The translations under genes and the position numbers were made by a program. Shown here one piece after another: positions 5,587 to 11,834 of a stretch of 12,074 nucleotides of DNA (within the stretch, counting starts at the first letter, position 1; every line of letters begins with the position of its first letter). The DNA is from Desulfobacteraceae bacterium (GTDB lineage Bacteria; Desulfobacterota; DSM-4660; Desulfatiglandales; HGW-15). Location: the NCBI GenBank assembly GCA_003819975.1, contig RPPU01000075.1, positions 1 through 12,074 on the forward strand, read 5' to 3'. The notes beneath the pieces were generated by a model, which was not told the DNA's origin, searched no databases, and saw only the letters and a list, made by a program, of their open reading frames with translations.

Positions 5587-6396
5587 ATGGCAACACCCAA
5601 CACACCCACAACCACCGACGCGGGGGACTTTCTCAAAAAATCAGAAAAGTCCCTCAAAAACTACGCGGTCAGAAAATACGATTTTACGTCGTTTCTAAAA
5701 TCGGCTATGATTGCGATAAATGACAATACCACGCTTTCGGAATGCCTTAGAACCGAGGCCGGTAAAAAGTCATTATTTAACGCGATGAGATACGCCGCGA
5801 CAACGGGGTTATCATTAAACCCGCAGGAAGGAAAGGCGGCGCTCATCGGCTACAAAAACAAGGCCGGGGAAATGGTGCTCAATTACCAGATCATGAAAAA
5901 CGGCCTTATCGACCTCGCGCTTTCATCGGGTAAGGTTGAATTTGTGACCGCCGATCTTGTACGCGCAAACGATGAGTTCAGTATCAAAAAATCAGCATCC
6001 GGCGACGATTACAGTTTTTCCCCCGCGATACGTGACCGGGGCGAAGTAATCGGCTTCGTTGCCGCGCTGAAACTCAAAGGGTCGGCGACATATGTAAAAT
6101 GGATGTCCACCGAGGAGGTCGCGGAATTTCGTGACAAGTATTCATCCATGTATAAAAACCGCCCGGACGCCTCACCCTGGACACATTCGTTTAACGGGAT
6201 GGGCATTAAGACCGTCATGAAAGCATTGTTGCGCTCGGTCAGCATAAGCCCGGACGTCGACGCGGCGGTCAAGTCCGATGATTACATCGAAGCCGAGTTC
6301 ACCGTCCACGGCACAACCGCCGACGACGCCGTGACACAACTCCAAACCCCATCGAAGCCGGTCAAGGCGGAGGAAGGGCAGGGGGAATTACTATGA
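5587..6396 (+). CDS. recT: RecT-family single-strand annealing protein
   Basis: A 269-aa RecT/Bet-superfamily annealase that pairs complementary single strands made by the YqaJ nuclease. Features in order are SFLKSAMIAIND, ATTGLSLNPQEGKAALIGYK (residues 71-90), YQIMKNGLIDLA, and the signature block SPWTHSFNGMGIKTVMKALL (196-215), followed by an acidic tail ending QGELL. Length is typical for RecT. GGAGG with AAACCAA spacing precedes the ATG. The last codons overlap the next start. It is separated from the upstream gene by the second repetitive block. Confidence 0.92.
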   Translation: MATPNTPTTTDAGDFLKKSEKSLKNYAVRKYDFTSFLKSAMIAINDNTTLSECLRTEAGKKSLFNAMRYAATTGLSLNPQEGKAALIGYKNKAGEMVLNYQIMKNGLIDLALSSGKVEFVTADLVRANDEFSIKKSASGDDYSFSPAIRDRGEVIGFVAALKLKGSATYVKWMSTEEVAEFRDKYSSMYKNRPDASPWTHSFNGMGIKTVMKALLRSVSISPDVDAAVKSDDYIEAEFTVHGTTADDAVTQLQTPSKPVKAEEGQGELL

Positions 6397-6560
6397 TGAA
6401 GGCAGAGTTTGCTTTTAGCATTAACCAAGTTGTTAAAACAATCCTCGGAGACAAGGGAATTGTCGACATGGCCGCCATCAACAATTCCGGTGAGGAATGC
6501 TACTATGTAAAATTAAAAGGCGGACAAGGCGAGTGGTTCAACAGGGACCAGCTCGCATAA
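6393..6560 (+). CDS. 55-aa small phage protein
   Basis: The ATG overlaps the RecT stop, and GGGGGA lies six bases upstream. The protein reads MMKAEFAFSINQVVKTILGD, then KGIVDMAAINNSGEECYYVK, and ends GGQGEWFNRDQLA. The pattern (V-x-T-x-x-G-x-KGIV ... YYV ... WF...L) is seen in small phage proteins with a probable beta-barrel-like fold; the function is unknown. Translational coupling places it with RecT. Confidence 0.7.
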   Translation: MMKAEFAFSINQVVKTILGDKGIVDMAAINNSGEECYYVKLKGGQGEWFNRDQLA

Positions 6561-6571
6561 TGCCACACCGC

Positions 6572-6590
6572 GCCGGGGCGGTTCCCCGGC
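6572..6590 (+). other. perfect GC hairpin just before tRNA-Thr
   Basis: GCCGGGG (6572-6578) pairs perfectly with CCCCGGC (6584-6590) around a five-base loop, ending three bases before the tRNA. There is no T run, so it is unlikely to terminate. It may act as a processing or 5'-boundary structure for the tRNA precursor. Role unknown. Confidence 0.5.
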
Positions 6591-6593
6591 AAC

Positions 6594-6665
6594 GCCGTTG
6601 TAGCTCAATGGCAGAGCGGCTGATTTGTAATCAGTAGGTTGGGAGTTCAACTCTCCCCGGCGGCT
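6594..6665 (+). tRNA. tRNA-Thr(UGU)
   Basis: A 72-nt cloverleaf can be drawn by hand. The acceptor GCCGTTG (6594-6600) pairs with CGGCGGC (6658-6664), with two G-U pairs. The D stem is GCTC/GAGC, the anticodon stem GCTGA/TCAGT with loop TTTGTAA (anticodon TGT at 6626-6628), the variable loop five bases, and the T arm GGGAG-TTCAACT-CTCCC. G1-C72, C2-G71 and anticodon bases 35-36 (GU) agree with known threonine identity elements. The discriminator is T, and CCA is not encoded. It lies between the recT and ssb genes, so it is probably excised from a longer transcript and reads ACA codons. Confidence 0.93.
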
Positions 6666-6754
6666 CACGACACGAGGCCCACGGATGCCCCACAAGGGAA
6701 ACGCAGTAGGCCAAAAAAGCGGCGCGGTCTCTCCTCCCGCGTATCCGGAAGTAC

Positions 6755-6786
6755 GGCGATTGCGGGTTCGAGTCCCGCCATCGCCA
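6755..6786 (+). other. tRNA minihelix-like element (acceptor plus T arm only)
   Basis: GGCGAT (6755-6760) pairs with ATCGCC (6780-6785), then one T-C mismatch, then GCGGG (6762-6766) pairs with CCCGC (6774-6778) around the canonical T loop TTCGAGT (6767-6773). An A follows as discriminator. No 5' strand for a full cloverleaf (GGCGATG or close) is present in 6666-6754, so D and anticodon arms are absent. It could be a decayed second tRNA, a tRNA-mimicking RNA, or the tRNA-3' identity block of an attachment site. The span 6666-6754 holds nothing else I can support. Confidence 0.55.
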
Positions 6787-6812
6787 AGTAAATAAATAAC
6801 GAGGTAAAAGAA

Positions 6813-7217
6813 ATGGCAACAGATATGAACAATTGGTCAGGGGTCGGGCGCCTGGTTCGTGACGCTGATTTAAAAACAACGCAAAACGGTTCAACAGTAG
6901 TAAATTTTTCCATCGCTTGCGGATATACCTATGTTTCAAACGGCGAAAAAAAAGAACAGACATCATTTTTTAACTGCATAGCATGGGGCAAAACCGGCGA
7001 GGCCATCGCGCAATATGTGAAGAAGGGCCACCGCATCGGAATACAAGGGCGATTACAGCAACGCACATGGGACGCGCAGGACGGAACAAAAAGATCGGTT
7101 GTTGAAATTATCGTTGAGCGGTTTTTCTTTTTACAGCCCAAGCAAGACGACGCGCCCGCACCGGCACCCATGTCAGCACCCGGGGAGCCGTTTAATGAGG
7201 ACGAGATACCGTTTTAA
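6813..7217 (+). CDS. ssb: single-stranded DNA-binding protein
   Basis: A 134-aa SSB. The OB-fold part (about residues 6-110) contains GVGRLVRDADLKTT, GSTVVNFSIACGY, TSFFNCIAWGKTGEAIAQYV and KGHRIGIQGRLQQRTW. A short proline-rich linker leads to the acidic tip NEDEIPF, the standard SSB partner-binding tail. It coats single-stranded DNA in recombination and replication and would act with RecT and the primase. GAGG is eight bases before the ATG. It is a little shorter than cellular SSBs because of a short linker. Confidence 0.93.
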   Translation: MATDMNNWSGVGRLVRDADLKTTQNGSTVVNFSIACGYTYVSNGEKKEQTSFFNCIAWGKTGEAIAQYVKKGHRIGIQGRLQQRTWDAQDGTKRSVVEIIVERFFFLQPKQDDAPAPAPMSAPGEPFNEDEIPF

Positions 7218-7228
7218 GGAGGCGTGAG

Positions 7229-7441
7229 ATGGCGAAGGTGTTTTTGAAGAAAGAAAAAGTCTTTCCTGATACGTGTACCGGATGTTATTTTTTCGGCTGG
7301 AAGTATGGCCCAGATTGCAAATTGCCTGATAAATATAAGGACATATACATGAAGATTTGTATAAATAAAATATTAGTTCGCATCCACCCCACCCCCGAAG
7401 AGGCCGCACGGTTGGAGGCGAAGCATGCGAAAAATATATAG
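7229..7441 (+). CDS. 70-aa cysteine-containing phage protein
   Basis: GGAGG precedes the ATG and the gene starts 11 bases after ssb. The sequence contains TCTGCYFFGWKYGPDCKLP (C16, C19, C30) and a fourth cysteine C44, and ends in a charged helix HPTPEEAARLEAKHAKN. Four cysteines could bind a metal, but spacing does not match a named zinc finger that I recognise. It is the first of three adjacent cysteine-rich small proteins. Confidence 0.7.
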   Translation: MAKVFLKKEKVFPDTCTGCYFFGWKYGPDCKLPDKYKDIYMKICINKILVRIHPTPEEAARLEAKHAKNI

Positions 7442-7556
7442 CTACTGCTGTAAAAAGTGCTGGCATACATGGACGTCAAAGAACCAGTACACGGCTTGCC
7501 CGAAGTGTAAAAGCGTGGAAATCCACGTTGATTATGATATATCTTTGTCCGAGTGA
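7425..7556 (+). CDS. 43-aa zinc-ribbon microprotein
   Basis: Overlaps the previous gene by 17 bp, with GGAGG six bases before the ATG. The sequence starts MRKIYSYCCKKCWHTW and has CPKC at residues 25-28. The CxxC (C9, C12) and CPKC pair separated by 12 residues is a compact zinc-ribbon arrangement. It may be a nucleic-acid or protein adaptor. Function unknown. It ends six bases before the next start. Confidence 0.7.
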   Translation: MRKIYSYCCKKCWHTWTSKNQYTACPKCKSVEIHVDYDISLSE

Positions 7557-7562
7557 GGCACT

Positions 7563-7718
7563 ATGAAAATCAAACATGAAACCAACCAGTACGGCCTATG
7601 CCCGCACCCCTGCCCGCATGGGGTAATGTGTCAGGTCGCGTCAATGCAATGCGAACAATGCCCCGCGTTTTTCGGCTACGAAGGGGAATATATTTTGTGC
7701 AAGGGGTTGGATAAATGA
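7563..7718 (+). CDS. 51-aa six-cysteine microprotein
   Basis: Cysteines lie at residues 13, 17, 23, 30, 33 and 46 (GLCPHPCPHGVMC, then CEQCPAFFGYEG). A GTGAGG stretch precedes the ATG, and the stop overlaps the next start (ATGA). The CxxxC...CxxC layout could bind zinc or an iron-sulfur cluster; no named family is recognised. There is no export signal. Confidence 0.65.
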   Translation: MKIKHETNQYGLCPHPCPHGVMCQVASMQCEQCPAFFGYEGEYILCKGLDK

Positions 7719-7906
7719 AAACCATGCTTGTGGTACTTGCGATTATTGTCGGGTGCGGTGTTAAAACAAAAAACTGCTATTATGACGTTTATCAACACGG
7801 AATAAAAATTGACACCATTGTCCGGAGAAGCTTAGTATGCGAATCAGAGCACGGATTCACTGGAGTATATTATAAAAATATCACACGCGAAACGGGGGAT
7901 AAATGA
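7715..7906 (+). CDS. 63-aa possible lipoprotein
   Basis: The N-terminus MKTMLVVLAIIVGCGVKT has a short lysine-containing start, a ten-residue hydrophobic core and an IVGC lipobox (C14). This would be cut before Cys14 and lipid-modified at the membrane. The rest (KNCYYDVYQHGIKIDTIVRR ...) is short and polar. Both ends overlap neighbouring genes by ATGA. Phage lipoproteins of this size are known as superinfection-exclusion proteins or outer-membrane spanins; neither is shown. The hydrophobic core is short, so a plain N-terminal helix is also possible. Confidence 0.55.
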   Translation: MKTMLVVLAIIVGCGVKTKNCYYDVYQHGIKIDTIVRRSLVCESEHGFTGVYYKNITRETGDK

Positions 7907-9096
7907 AAACACTCGCAATAATCGGCGCCGGGTACGTCGGCCTCACCACCGCGTGCGGTATGGCGTCGCTCGGCCATGACGTAATCTGTATCGACATCGA
8001 CGCGGAAAAGATCGACCGCCTGAAAGCAGGACACATGCCCATCTACGAGCCCGGATTATGTCTTGACGGCGTGCGCTTCACCACCGAAATATCATCCGTG
8101 AAAAACGCTGATTTTATATTTATCTGTGTCGGCACTCCTTCCCAGGAATCCGGGGCCGTGGATATGTCCTACTACGACGCCGCACTCGAGGCCATGAAAC
8201 CATACTTAAACCCCCACGCCATTATCATCAACAAAAGCACCGTCCCCGTCGGCACCGCCGCCCGCGCTTCCCTGGTGCTTGGTATGCCGGTTGTCAGCAA
8301 TCCCGAATTTTTGCGCGAAGGCCAAGCCGTTCACGATTTTCAAAACCCCGACAGGATAGTCCTTGGCGGCGATAAGTTCAACACCCGCGCCGTCGCCGCT
8401 CTTTATGGTAGCATCCACCGCGTGTTTTTCATGTCGCCCGAAAGCGCGGAGCTAACCAAGTACGCCGCGAATTGTATGCTTGCCACGCGGATAAGTTTCG
8501 CCAACGAAATCGCCCGCATCTGCGACGACACCGGCGCGAACGTGGTGGACGTGATGGAAGCCGTGGGAGCTGATAAGAGAATCGGCCCGGACTTCTTGAA
8601 AGCCGGTATCGGGTACGGTGGGTCATGTTTTCCGAAGGATGTGAGGGCGATGATAAACGCATACGAAAGCCCGATAATCGGAGGCGTTGACAGCATAAAC
8701 CAATTGCAAATTATTATGATGGTGACAAAAATACTACAAAGAAGCTTGAAGTTTGACGAACCAATAAAAGAAATTGCCATATGGGGCCGCTCGTTTAAAC
8801 CCGGAACCGATGACACGCGCGAAAGTCCGGCTGTTGAATTATTTAATAATCTCAAGCAATATGCAAACATTGCCCTACATGATCCAATAACAAATCCCGG
8901 GGGGATGTATGATATTCTTTGTGGGGCCGATGCCCTTGTTATCGCAACCGATCATGATGAGTATAAAAACCCTGATTTCACCTATATGCGCGCCTTGATG
9001 AAACGCCCCCTAATTTTCGACGGTCGCAACATCTACGCCCGCACGGACACCCCGGGTTTTGAGGTCGTGGGGGTTGGATACCGGAGGGGGTTATGA
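7903..9096 (+). CDS. UDP-glucose 6-dehydrogenase-family nucleotide-sugar dehydrogenase
   Basis: A 397-aa NAD-dependent UDP-glucose/GDP-mannose dehydrogenase-family enzyme, which oxidises the C6 hydroxyl of a nucleotide sugar to a carboxylate (for UDP-glucose, giving UDP-glucuronate). Present are the dinucleotide loop IIGAGYVGL (residues 6-14), CVGTPS (75-80), NKSTVPVGT (110-118), SNPEFLREG (132-140), ELTKYAAN (K186), the catalytic block GYGGSCFPKD with C242, and GRSFKPGTDDTRESP (295-309). All key residues are intact, so it is not decayed. It is slightly shorter than the usual 420-450 residues. Substrate (UDP-glucose, UDP-GlcNAc derivative or GDP-mannose) is not settled by the motifs. It overlaps both neighbours, so it is an integrated part of the phage operon. 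Confidence 0.9.
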   Translation: MKTLAIIGAGYVGLTTACGMASLGHDVICIDIDAEKIDRLKAGHMPIYEPGLCLDGVRFTTEISSVKNADFIFICVGTPSQESGAVDMSYYDAALEAMKPYLNPHAIIINKSTVPVGTAARASLVLGMPVVSNPEFLREGQAVHDFQNPDRIVLGGDKFNTRAVAALYGSIHRVFFMSPESAELTKYAANCMLATRISFANEIARICDDTGANVVDVMEAVGADKRIGPDFLKAGIGYGGSCFPKDVRAMINAYESPIIGGVDSINQLQIIMMVTKILQRSLKFDEPIKEIAIWGRSFKPGTDDTRESPAVELFNNLKQYANIALHDPITNPGGMYDILCGADALVIATDHDEYKNPDFTYMRALMKRPLIFDGRNIYARTDTPGFEVVGVGYRRGL

Positions 9097-9269
9097 AAAC
9101 ACGGCACACATTTAATTACACCTTGATTTTCTCAATGGGCTATTGTTATCTATATGAAAATTACATTCCCAATCCTAAAAACCATGCCTATTTAAGATAC
9201 TTAAACCAAAAAAATCTTTGCTGGAGATTGCCGTATTCAGCGGGGATAAAACGGAGGGTAATGTGCTAA
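9093..9269 (+). CDS. 58-aa hypothetical protein
   Basis: Starts in an ATGA overlap with the dehydrogenase and has a GGAGGGG site upstream. It reads MKTRHTFNYTLIFSMGYCYL, is rich in Tyr and Asn, and ends KRRVMC. The stretch is more AT-rich than its neighbours. No family is recognised. The end overlaps the GTG start of the next gene by seven bases, which supports real translation. Confidence 0.5.
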   Translation: MKTRHTFNYTLIFSMGYCYLYENYIPNPKNHAYLRYLNQKNLCWRLPYSAGIKRRVMC

Positions 9270-9760
9270 ACTATTTCAAGTCAAAAAAGCTTTTATCGGA
9301 AACAGTCAACACCTTGAAACGCCGTATCCTTGACCTTGACAACGAGGTGACGCAACGAGAGCGAGAGAAGTATTTTGCGGATAAAATGTCCCTTATCGGC
9401 GAAAACGAAACCAAGGTTTTAAAACTCATTTCAGACTACGAGGGCCGGATAATAACCGAATCCGCAAAAGCCGCGGATGAGCGGGAATTGAAAATGCTTG
9501 AACTTGTCGAACAAAAAGAGGAGCGTATAAAAAAGTTAGAACTGGAAAACATCGACCTTCGCGCTGGATACCGCCGATTCAAGGATGAAGTCCGGGAACA
9601 CGAAATACTTATGCACGAATTAAACATTGACATCCAGTCCGCCATGACGACAATTAAAACCCTGGCCGGAAAATTTGAATCCATGGAATACCGCATGGGC
9701 CGCGTCTCGGAAAGGATAGAGAAGAAGGATGTTAGAATGATTGAGGAGGGGAAGGGATGA
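9263..9760 (+). CDS. 165-aa coiled-coil protein
   Basis: GTG at 9263 is chosen because GGAGG lies five bases upstream and the upstream gene ends at 9269; an in-frame TTG at 9218 lacks a site. The protein is almost wholly alpha-helical, with heptad-like runs such as ETVNTLKRRILDLDNEVTQR and ELVEQKEERIKKLELENIDL. It has no membrane segment or enzyme motif. Such proteins are often scaffolds or regulators in phages; no function is assigned. ATGA overlap with the next gene. Confidence 0.7.
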   Translation: MLNYFKSKKLLSETVNTLKRRILDLDNEVTQREREKYFADKMSLIGENETKVLKLISDYEGRIITESAKAADERELKMLELVEQKEERIKKLELENIDLRAGYRRFKDEVREHEILMHELNIDIQSAMTTIKTLAGKFESMEYRMGRVSERIEKKDVRMIEEGKG

Positions 9761-9945
9761 AACTAACCACCAACAAATACAAAGTCATGGTGCAAATCGA
9801 TCAAGAATTGTATGACCGATACCGCAAGCACATCCGCCTTGTTTACGGCATCCGCCAAGCCGGGATGAGTGCAAATATTATGGACTTTAACGCCAAGGTT
9901 TTCTCCGAGGCGATGGAAAATTTAATGAAGGGGAAAGGGAAATGA
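9757..9945 (+). CDS. 62-aa basic small protein, possible DNA-binding
   Basis: Overlaps its neighbours at both ends (ATGA) with GGAGGGG upstream. The sequence YKVMVQIDQELYDRYRKHIR suggests a strand followed by a helix, then a second helix FNAKVFSEAMENLMKGKGK. This order is compatible with a ribbon-helix-helix dimer but there is no diagnostic motif. Function unknown. Confidence 0.6.
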   Translation: MKLTTNKYKVMVQIDQELYDRYRKHIRLVYGIRQAGMSANIMDFNAKVFSEAMENLMKGKGK

Positions 9946-10280
9946 AACTAAAACACGCGCCTGGGAAGTGGGAAGTAACTGGAAGCGATAATCATTTAAT
10001 TGCATGTTCTACAACTTTGGACGGTGGTAAAGAATGGACTTCTATTGTTTGTGAAGCATGGAGTAGGCCGTGGGCTGAAGAAGCAAAACGGATGGAAGAA
10101 AAACAGGCCAACGCCCGTCTCATCGCCGCCGCGCCGGATATGCTTAAGGCGTTGATAAATAAGGTTGAGGAATATAAAAAAGCGTATCCGCTAACTTGGT
10201 ATCAATTAAATTATACACAAGAAATGATAATAGCCATCCAATCCGCCACCGGCATATCCATCAAGGAGGTGCTAAAATGA
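9942..10280 (+). CDS. 112-aa conserved phage protein (NARLIAAAPDML type)
   Basis: The N-terminus HAPGKWEVTGSDNHLIACST and the block QANARLIAAAPDMLKALINK are typical of a widespread uncharacterised phage family, in which the ARLIAAAPxML segment is the most conserved. A Trp/Cys region in the middle varies. No function is known to me. It starts and ends in ATGA overlaps, and the next gene's GGAGGTG lies in its last codons. Confidence 0.75.
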   Translation: MKLKHAPGKWEVTGSDNHLIACSTTLDGGKEWTSIVCEAWSRPWAEEAKRMEEKQANARLIAAAPDMLKALINKVEEYKKAYPLTWYQLNYTQEMIIAIQSATGISIKEVLK

Positions 10281-10783
10281 TAACCTACAAGAATAAAGCG
10301 CAACCGTTGGACATCATCGTTGTGTATAACCCCAAGTCATGGCTTCACCACCTAATCCACCGCGTCACCGGCTACAAGGCCGGACACGTTGCCATCTACA
10401 TGGGCGACGGCATGATAACCGAAGCCGGTTCGGGCGGCGTCATTCGTCGCACCTGGAAAAACTACAAATCCGGCTCACGCGTATACCTTGCCCGCGTGCT
10501 GAGTCTTACCGAATCACAAGAATTAAAAATCCGTGAATACTGTTTCGAGTCCGAGCGCCGCCCGTATGCGTTCGGACAACTAATAATGATACTCATTAAA
10601 AACCTTTTCCGCGTCCGCCATGTTCCCGACGTGTCAAGGCAAGCCGTGATATGTTCGGAGTTTATCGCACTTGTGTTTAAGTCCGCCGGGGTTGTATTGT
10701 GCCCAAAAGTCCACACCTGGGAAACCACGCCGGGGGATATCCTAAAAAGCGAGGTAGTGTTTTTAGTTAAGGGTTGGGAGTAA
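10277..10783 (+). CDS. permuted papain-like (YiiX/C92, NlpC/P60-superfamily) protein
   Basis: A 168-aa protein starting at 10277, with GGAGGTG upstream and an ATGA overlap. KAGHVAIYMGDGMITEA supplies a likely catalytic His (H37), followed by an acidic residue (E49), and QAVICSEFIALVF supplies a likely catalytic Cys (C126). Having His before Cys marks the circularly permuted YiiX/YaeF (Peptidase_C92) branch of the NlpC/P60 superfamily. PYAFGQLI (residues 96-103) and TTPGDI (150-155) are also shared features. It has no signal peptide. Targets may be an amide, thioester or lipid-linked bond; a wall-hydrolysis role is possible but the substrate is unknown. Confidence 0.78.
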   Translation: MITYKNKAQPLDIIVVYNPKSWLHHLIHRVTGYKAGHVAIYMGDGMITEAGSGGVIRRTWKNYKSGSRVYLARVLSLTESQELKIREYCFESERRPYAFGQLIMILIKNLFRVRHVPDVSRQAVICSEFIALVFKSAGVVLCPKVHTWETTPGDILKSEVVFLVKGWE

Positions 10784-10784
10784 C

Positions 10785-10805
10785 GCGACGCCACCACGGC
10801 GTCGC
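10785..10805 (+). other. perfect intergenic hairpin
   Basis: GCGACGCC (10785-10792) pairs perfectly with GGCGTCGC (10798-10805), loop ACCAC. It begins right after the upstream stop, and no T run follows. It could weaken read-through, protect an upstream RNA end or mask a ribosome site. CCCATGGG follows directly. Confidence 0.5.
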
Positions 10806-10855
10806 CCATGGGCGCGTCGATTGGTGCGGAATATAAAGAGGGGTGTGGCGGAGAG

Positions 10856-11623
10856 ATGACGGAAAAAATAAATAAAATCGAACTATATAGAGACCATTTT
10901 CAGAACTTTAAACAGTACCACATTCAGAAAGCGCAACTTGTGATTGCAGACATCCCGTATAATATCGGCATCAATGCTTACGGCTCAAATCCGTCATGGT
11001 ATATTGACGGAGACAGGAAGAACGGAGAGAGCAAGCTTGCCGGGAAAGAGTTTTTCGACACTGATAAGAATTTTCGGATTACAGAGTTTTTCCATTTCTG
11101 CTCTAAATTGTTAGTCAAGGAACCAAAGGAAGCCGGGAAAGCTCCGTGTATGATTGTATTTTGTGAGTTTGAACAGCAATTCGAATTGATAAAGCTTGCG
11201 AAGGAAAGCGGATTCCCGAATTATATCAATCTTATTTTCAGGAAGAACTTTTCCGCGCAAGTCCTGAAGACAAATATGCGGGTAGTTGGGAATTGCGAAT
11301 ACGCTTTAATCCTTTACCGTGACAAGCTCCCGAAGTTCAACAACCAGGGCAAGATGATATTTAACTGCATGGATTGGGAGCGCGAACAAAAGACAGAGAA
11401 ACTGCATCCAACTCAAAAGCCGGTGAAGCTACTCCGGAGACTTATTCAGATATTCACGGATGAAAACGACGTGGTGATTGACCCGGTGGCTGGAAGCGGC
11501 AGTTCTTTAATTGCCGCATACGAGGAGGGCCGGAGTGCGTATGGGTTTGAAATAAAAAAAGAATATTATGATAAGGCTAAAAAGTGGATTGACGAAACCA
11601 TGGAACAGCGGAGGCTATTTTAA
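10856..11623 (+). CDS. phage DNA N6-adenine/N4-cytosine methyltransferase
   Basis: A 255-aa beta-class-like type II methyltransferase (N6_N4_Mtase). The catalytic motif IV reads ADIPYNIG (DIPY, residues 32-35) near the start, and the SAM-binding motif I reads VVIDPVAGSGSSLIAA (residues 206-221) near the end, in the order IV...I. HPTQKP (184-189) and GFEI (230-233) support it. DIPY departs from the common DPPY by one residue but keeps the Asp and the last Pro-Tyr. It is likely to protect phage DNA or mark it; the site cannot be read. The start at 10856 is preferred, although 10808 is in frame; ribosome sites are not decisive. No restriction partner is present. Confidence 0.85.
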   Translation: MTEKINKIELYRDHFQNFKQYHIQKAQLVIADIPYNIGINAYGSNPSWYIDGDRKNGESKLAGKEFFDTDKNFRITEFFHFCSKLLVKEPKEAGKAPCMIVFCEFEQQFELIKLAKESGFPNYINLIFRKNFSAQVLKTNMRVVGNCEYALILYRDKLPKFNNQGKMIFNCMDWEREQKTEKLHPTQKPVKLLRRLIQIFTDENDVVIDPVAGSGSSLIAAYEEGRSAYGFEIKKEYYDKAKKWIDETMEQRRLF

Positions 11624-11624
11624 A

Positions 11625-11834
11625 ATGCAATCTAAAAAATACTCACTAATAGAATCAATAACCAACGTCGCCATCGGCTACCTTGTCGCCCTCGGTTCGC
11701 AGTTGATAATATTCCCAGTGTTCGGGATTTCGGTTCCCTTGCGGTCAAACCTGGCCATCGGCGCGTTCTTCACGGTGGTATCAATAATCCGGTCGTATTG
11801 CCTTCGCAGGGTGTTCAACCGGATTAAAATATGA
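11625..11834 (+). CDS. 69-aa two-helix membrane protein (DUF7220-like)
   Basis: The ATG at 11625 follows the methyltransferase stop by one base, with GGAGG about ten bases upstream. The protein is MQSKKYSLIESITNVAIGYL, then a hydrophobic segment with QLIIFPVFGI, and a second with FFTVVSIIRSYCLRRVFNR. The pattern 'ESxxNxxxGYxVALxSQxxIFPxFGI...FTVxSxxRSYxxRRxFN' is characteristic of a small phage family, which I recall as DUF7220. Two membrane helices span about residues 13-34 and 42-60. Function unknown. ATGA overlap with the primase gene. Confidence 0.82.
   Translation: MQSKKYSLIESITNVAIGYLVALGSQLIIFPVFGISVPLRSNLAIGAFFTVVSIIRSYCLRRVFNRIKI

Noticed and set aside
5311..5611. Minus-strand frames through the second G-rich block
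   Set aside because: Cys/Pro/Leu-rich low-complexity translation of the same repeat style, antisense to supported genes.
6685..6795. A 36-codon plus-strand frame spanning the minihelix
   Set aside because: Only a weak upstream GAGG, and its C-terminal half simply translates the tRNA-like arm; the RNA structure explains the sequence better.
6513..6966. Minus-strand frames across the tRNA region
   Set aside because: They read antisense through the tRNA, the minihelix and ssb, producing phrases typical of reverse-translated tRNA genes.
9191..9205. TTTAAG-ATA-CTTAAA palindrome
   Set aside because: It is a short AT-rich inverted repeat inside the 58-aa gene and is expected by chance at this composition.
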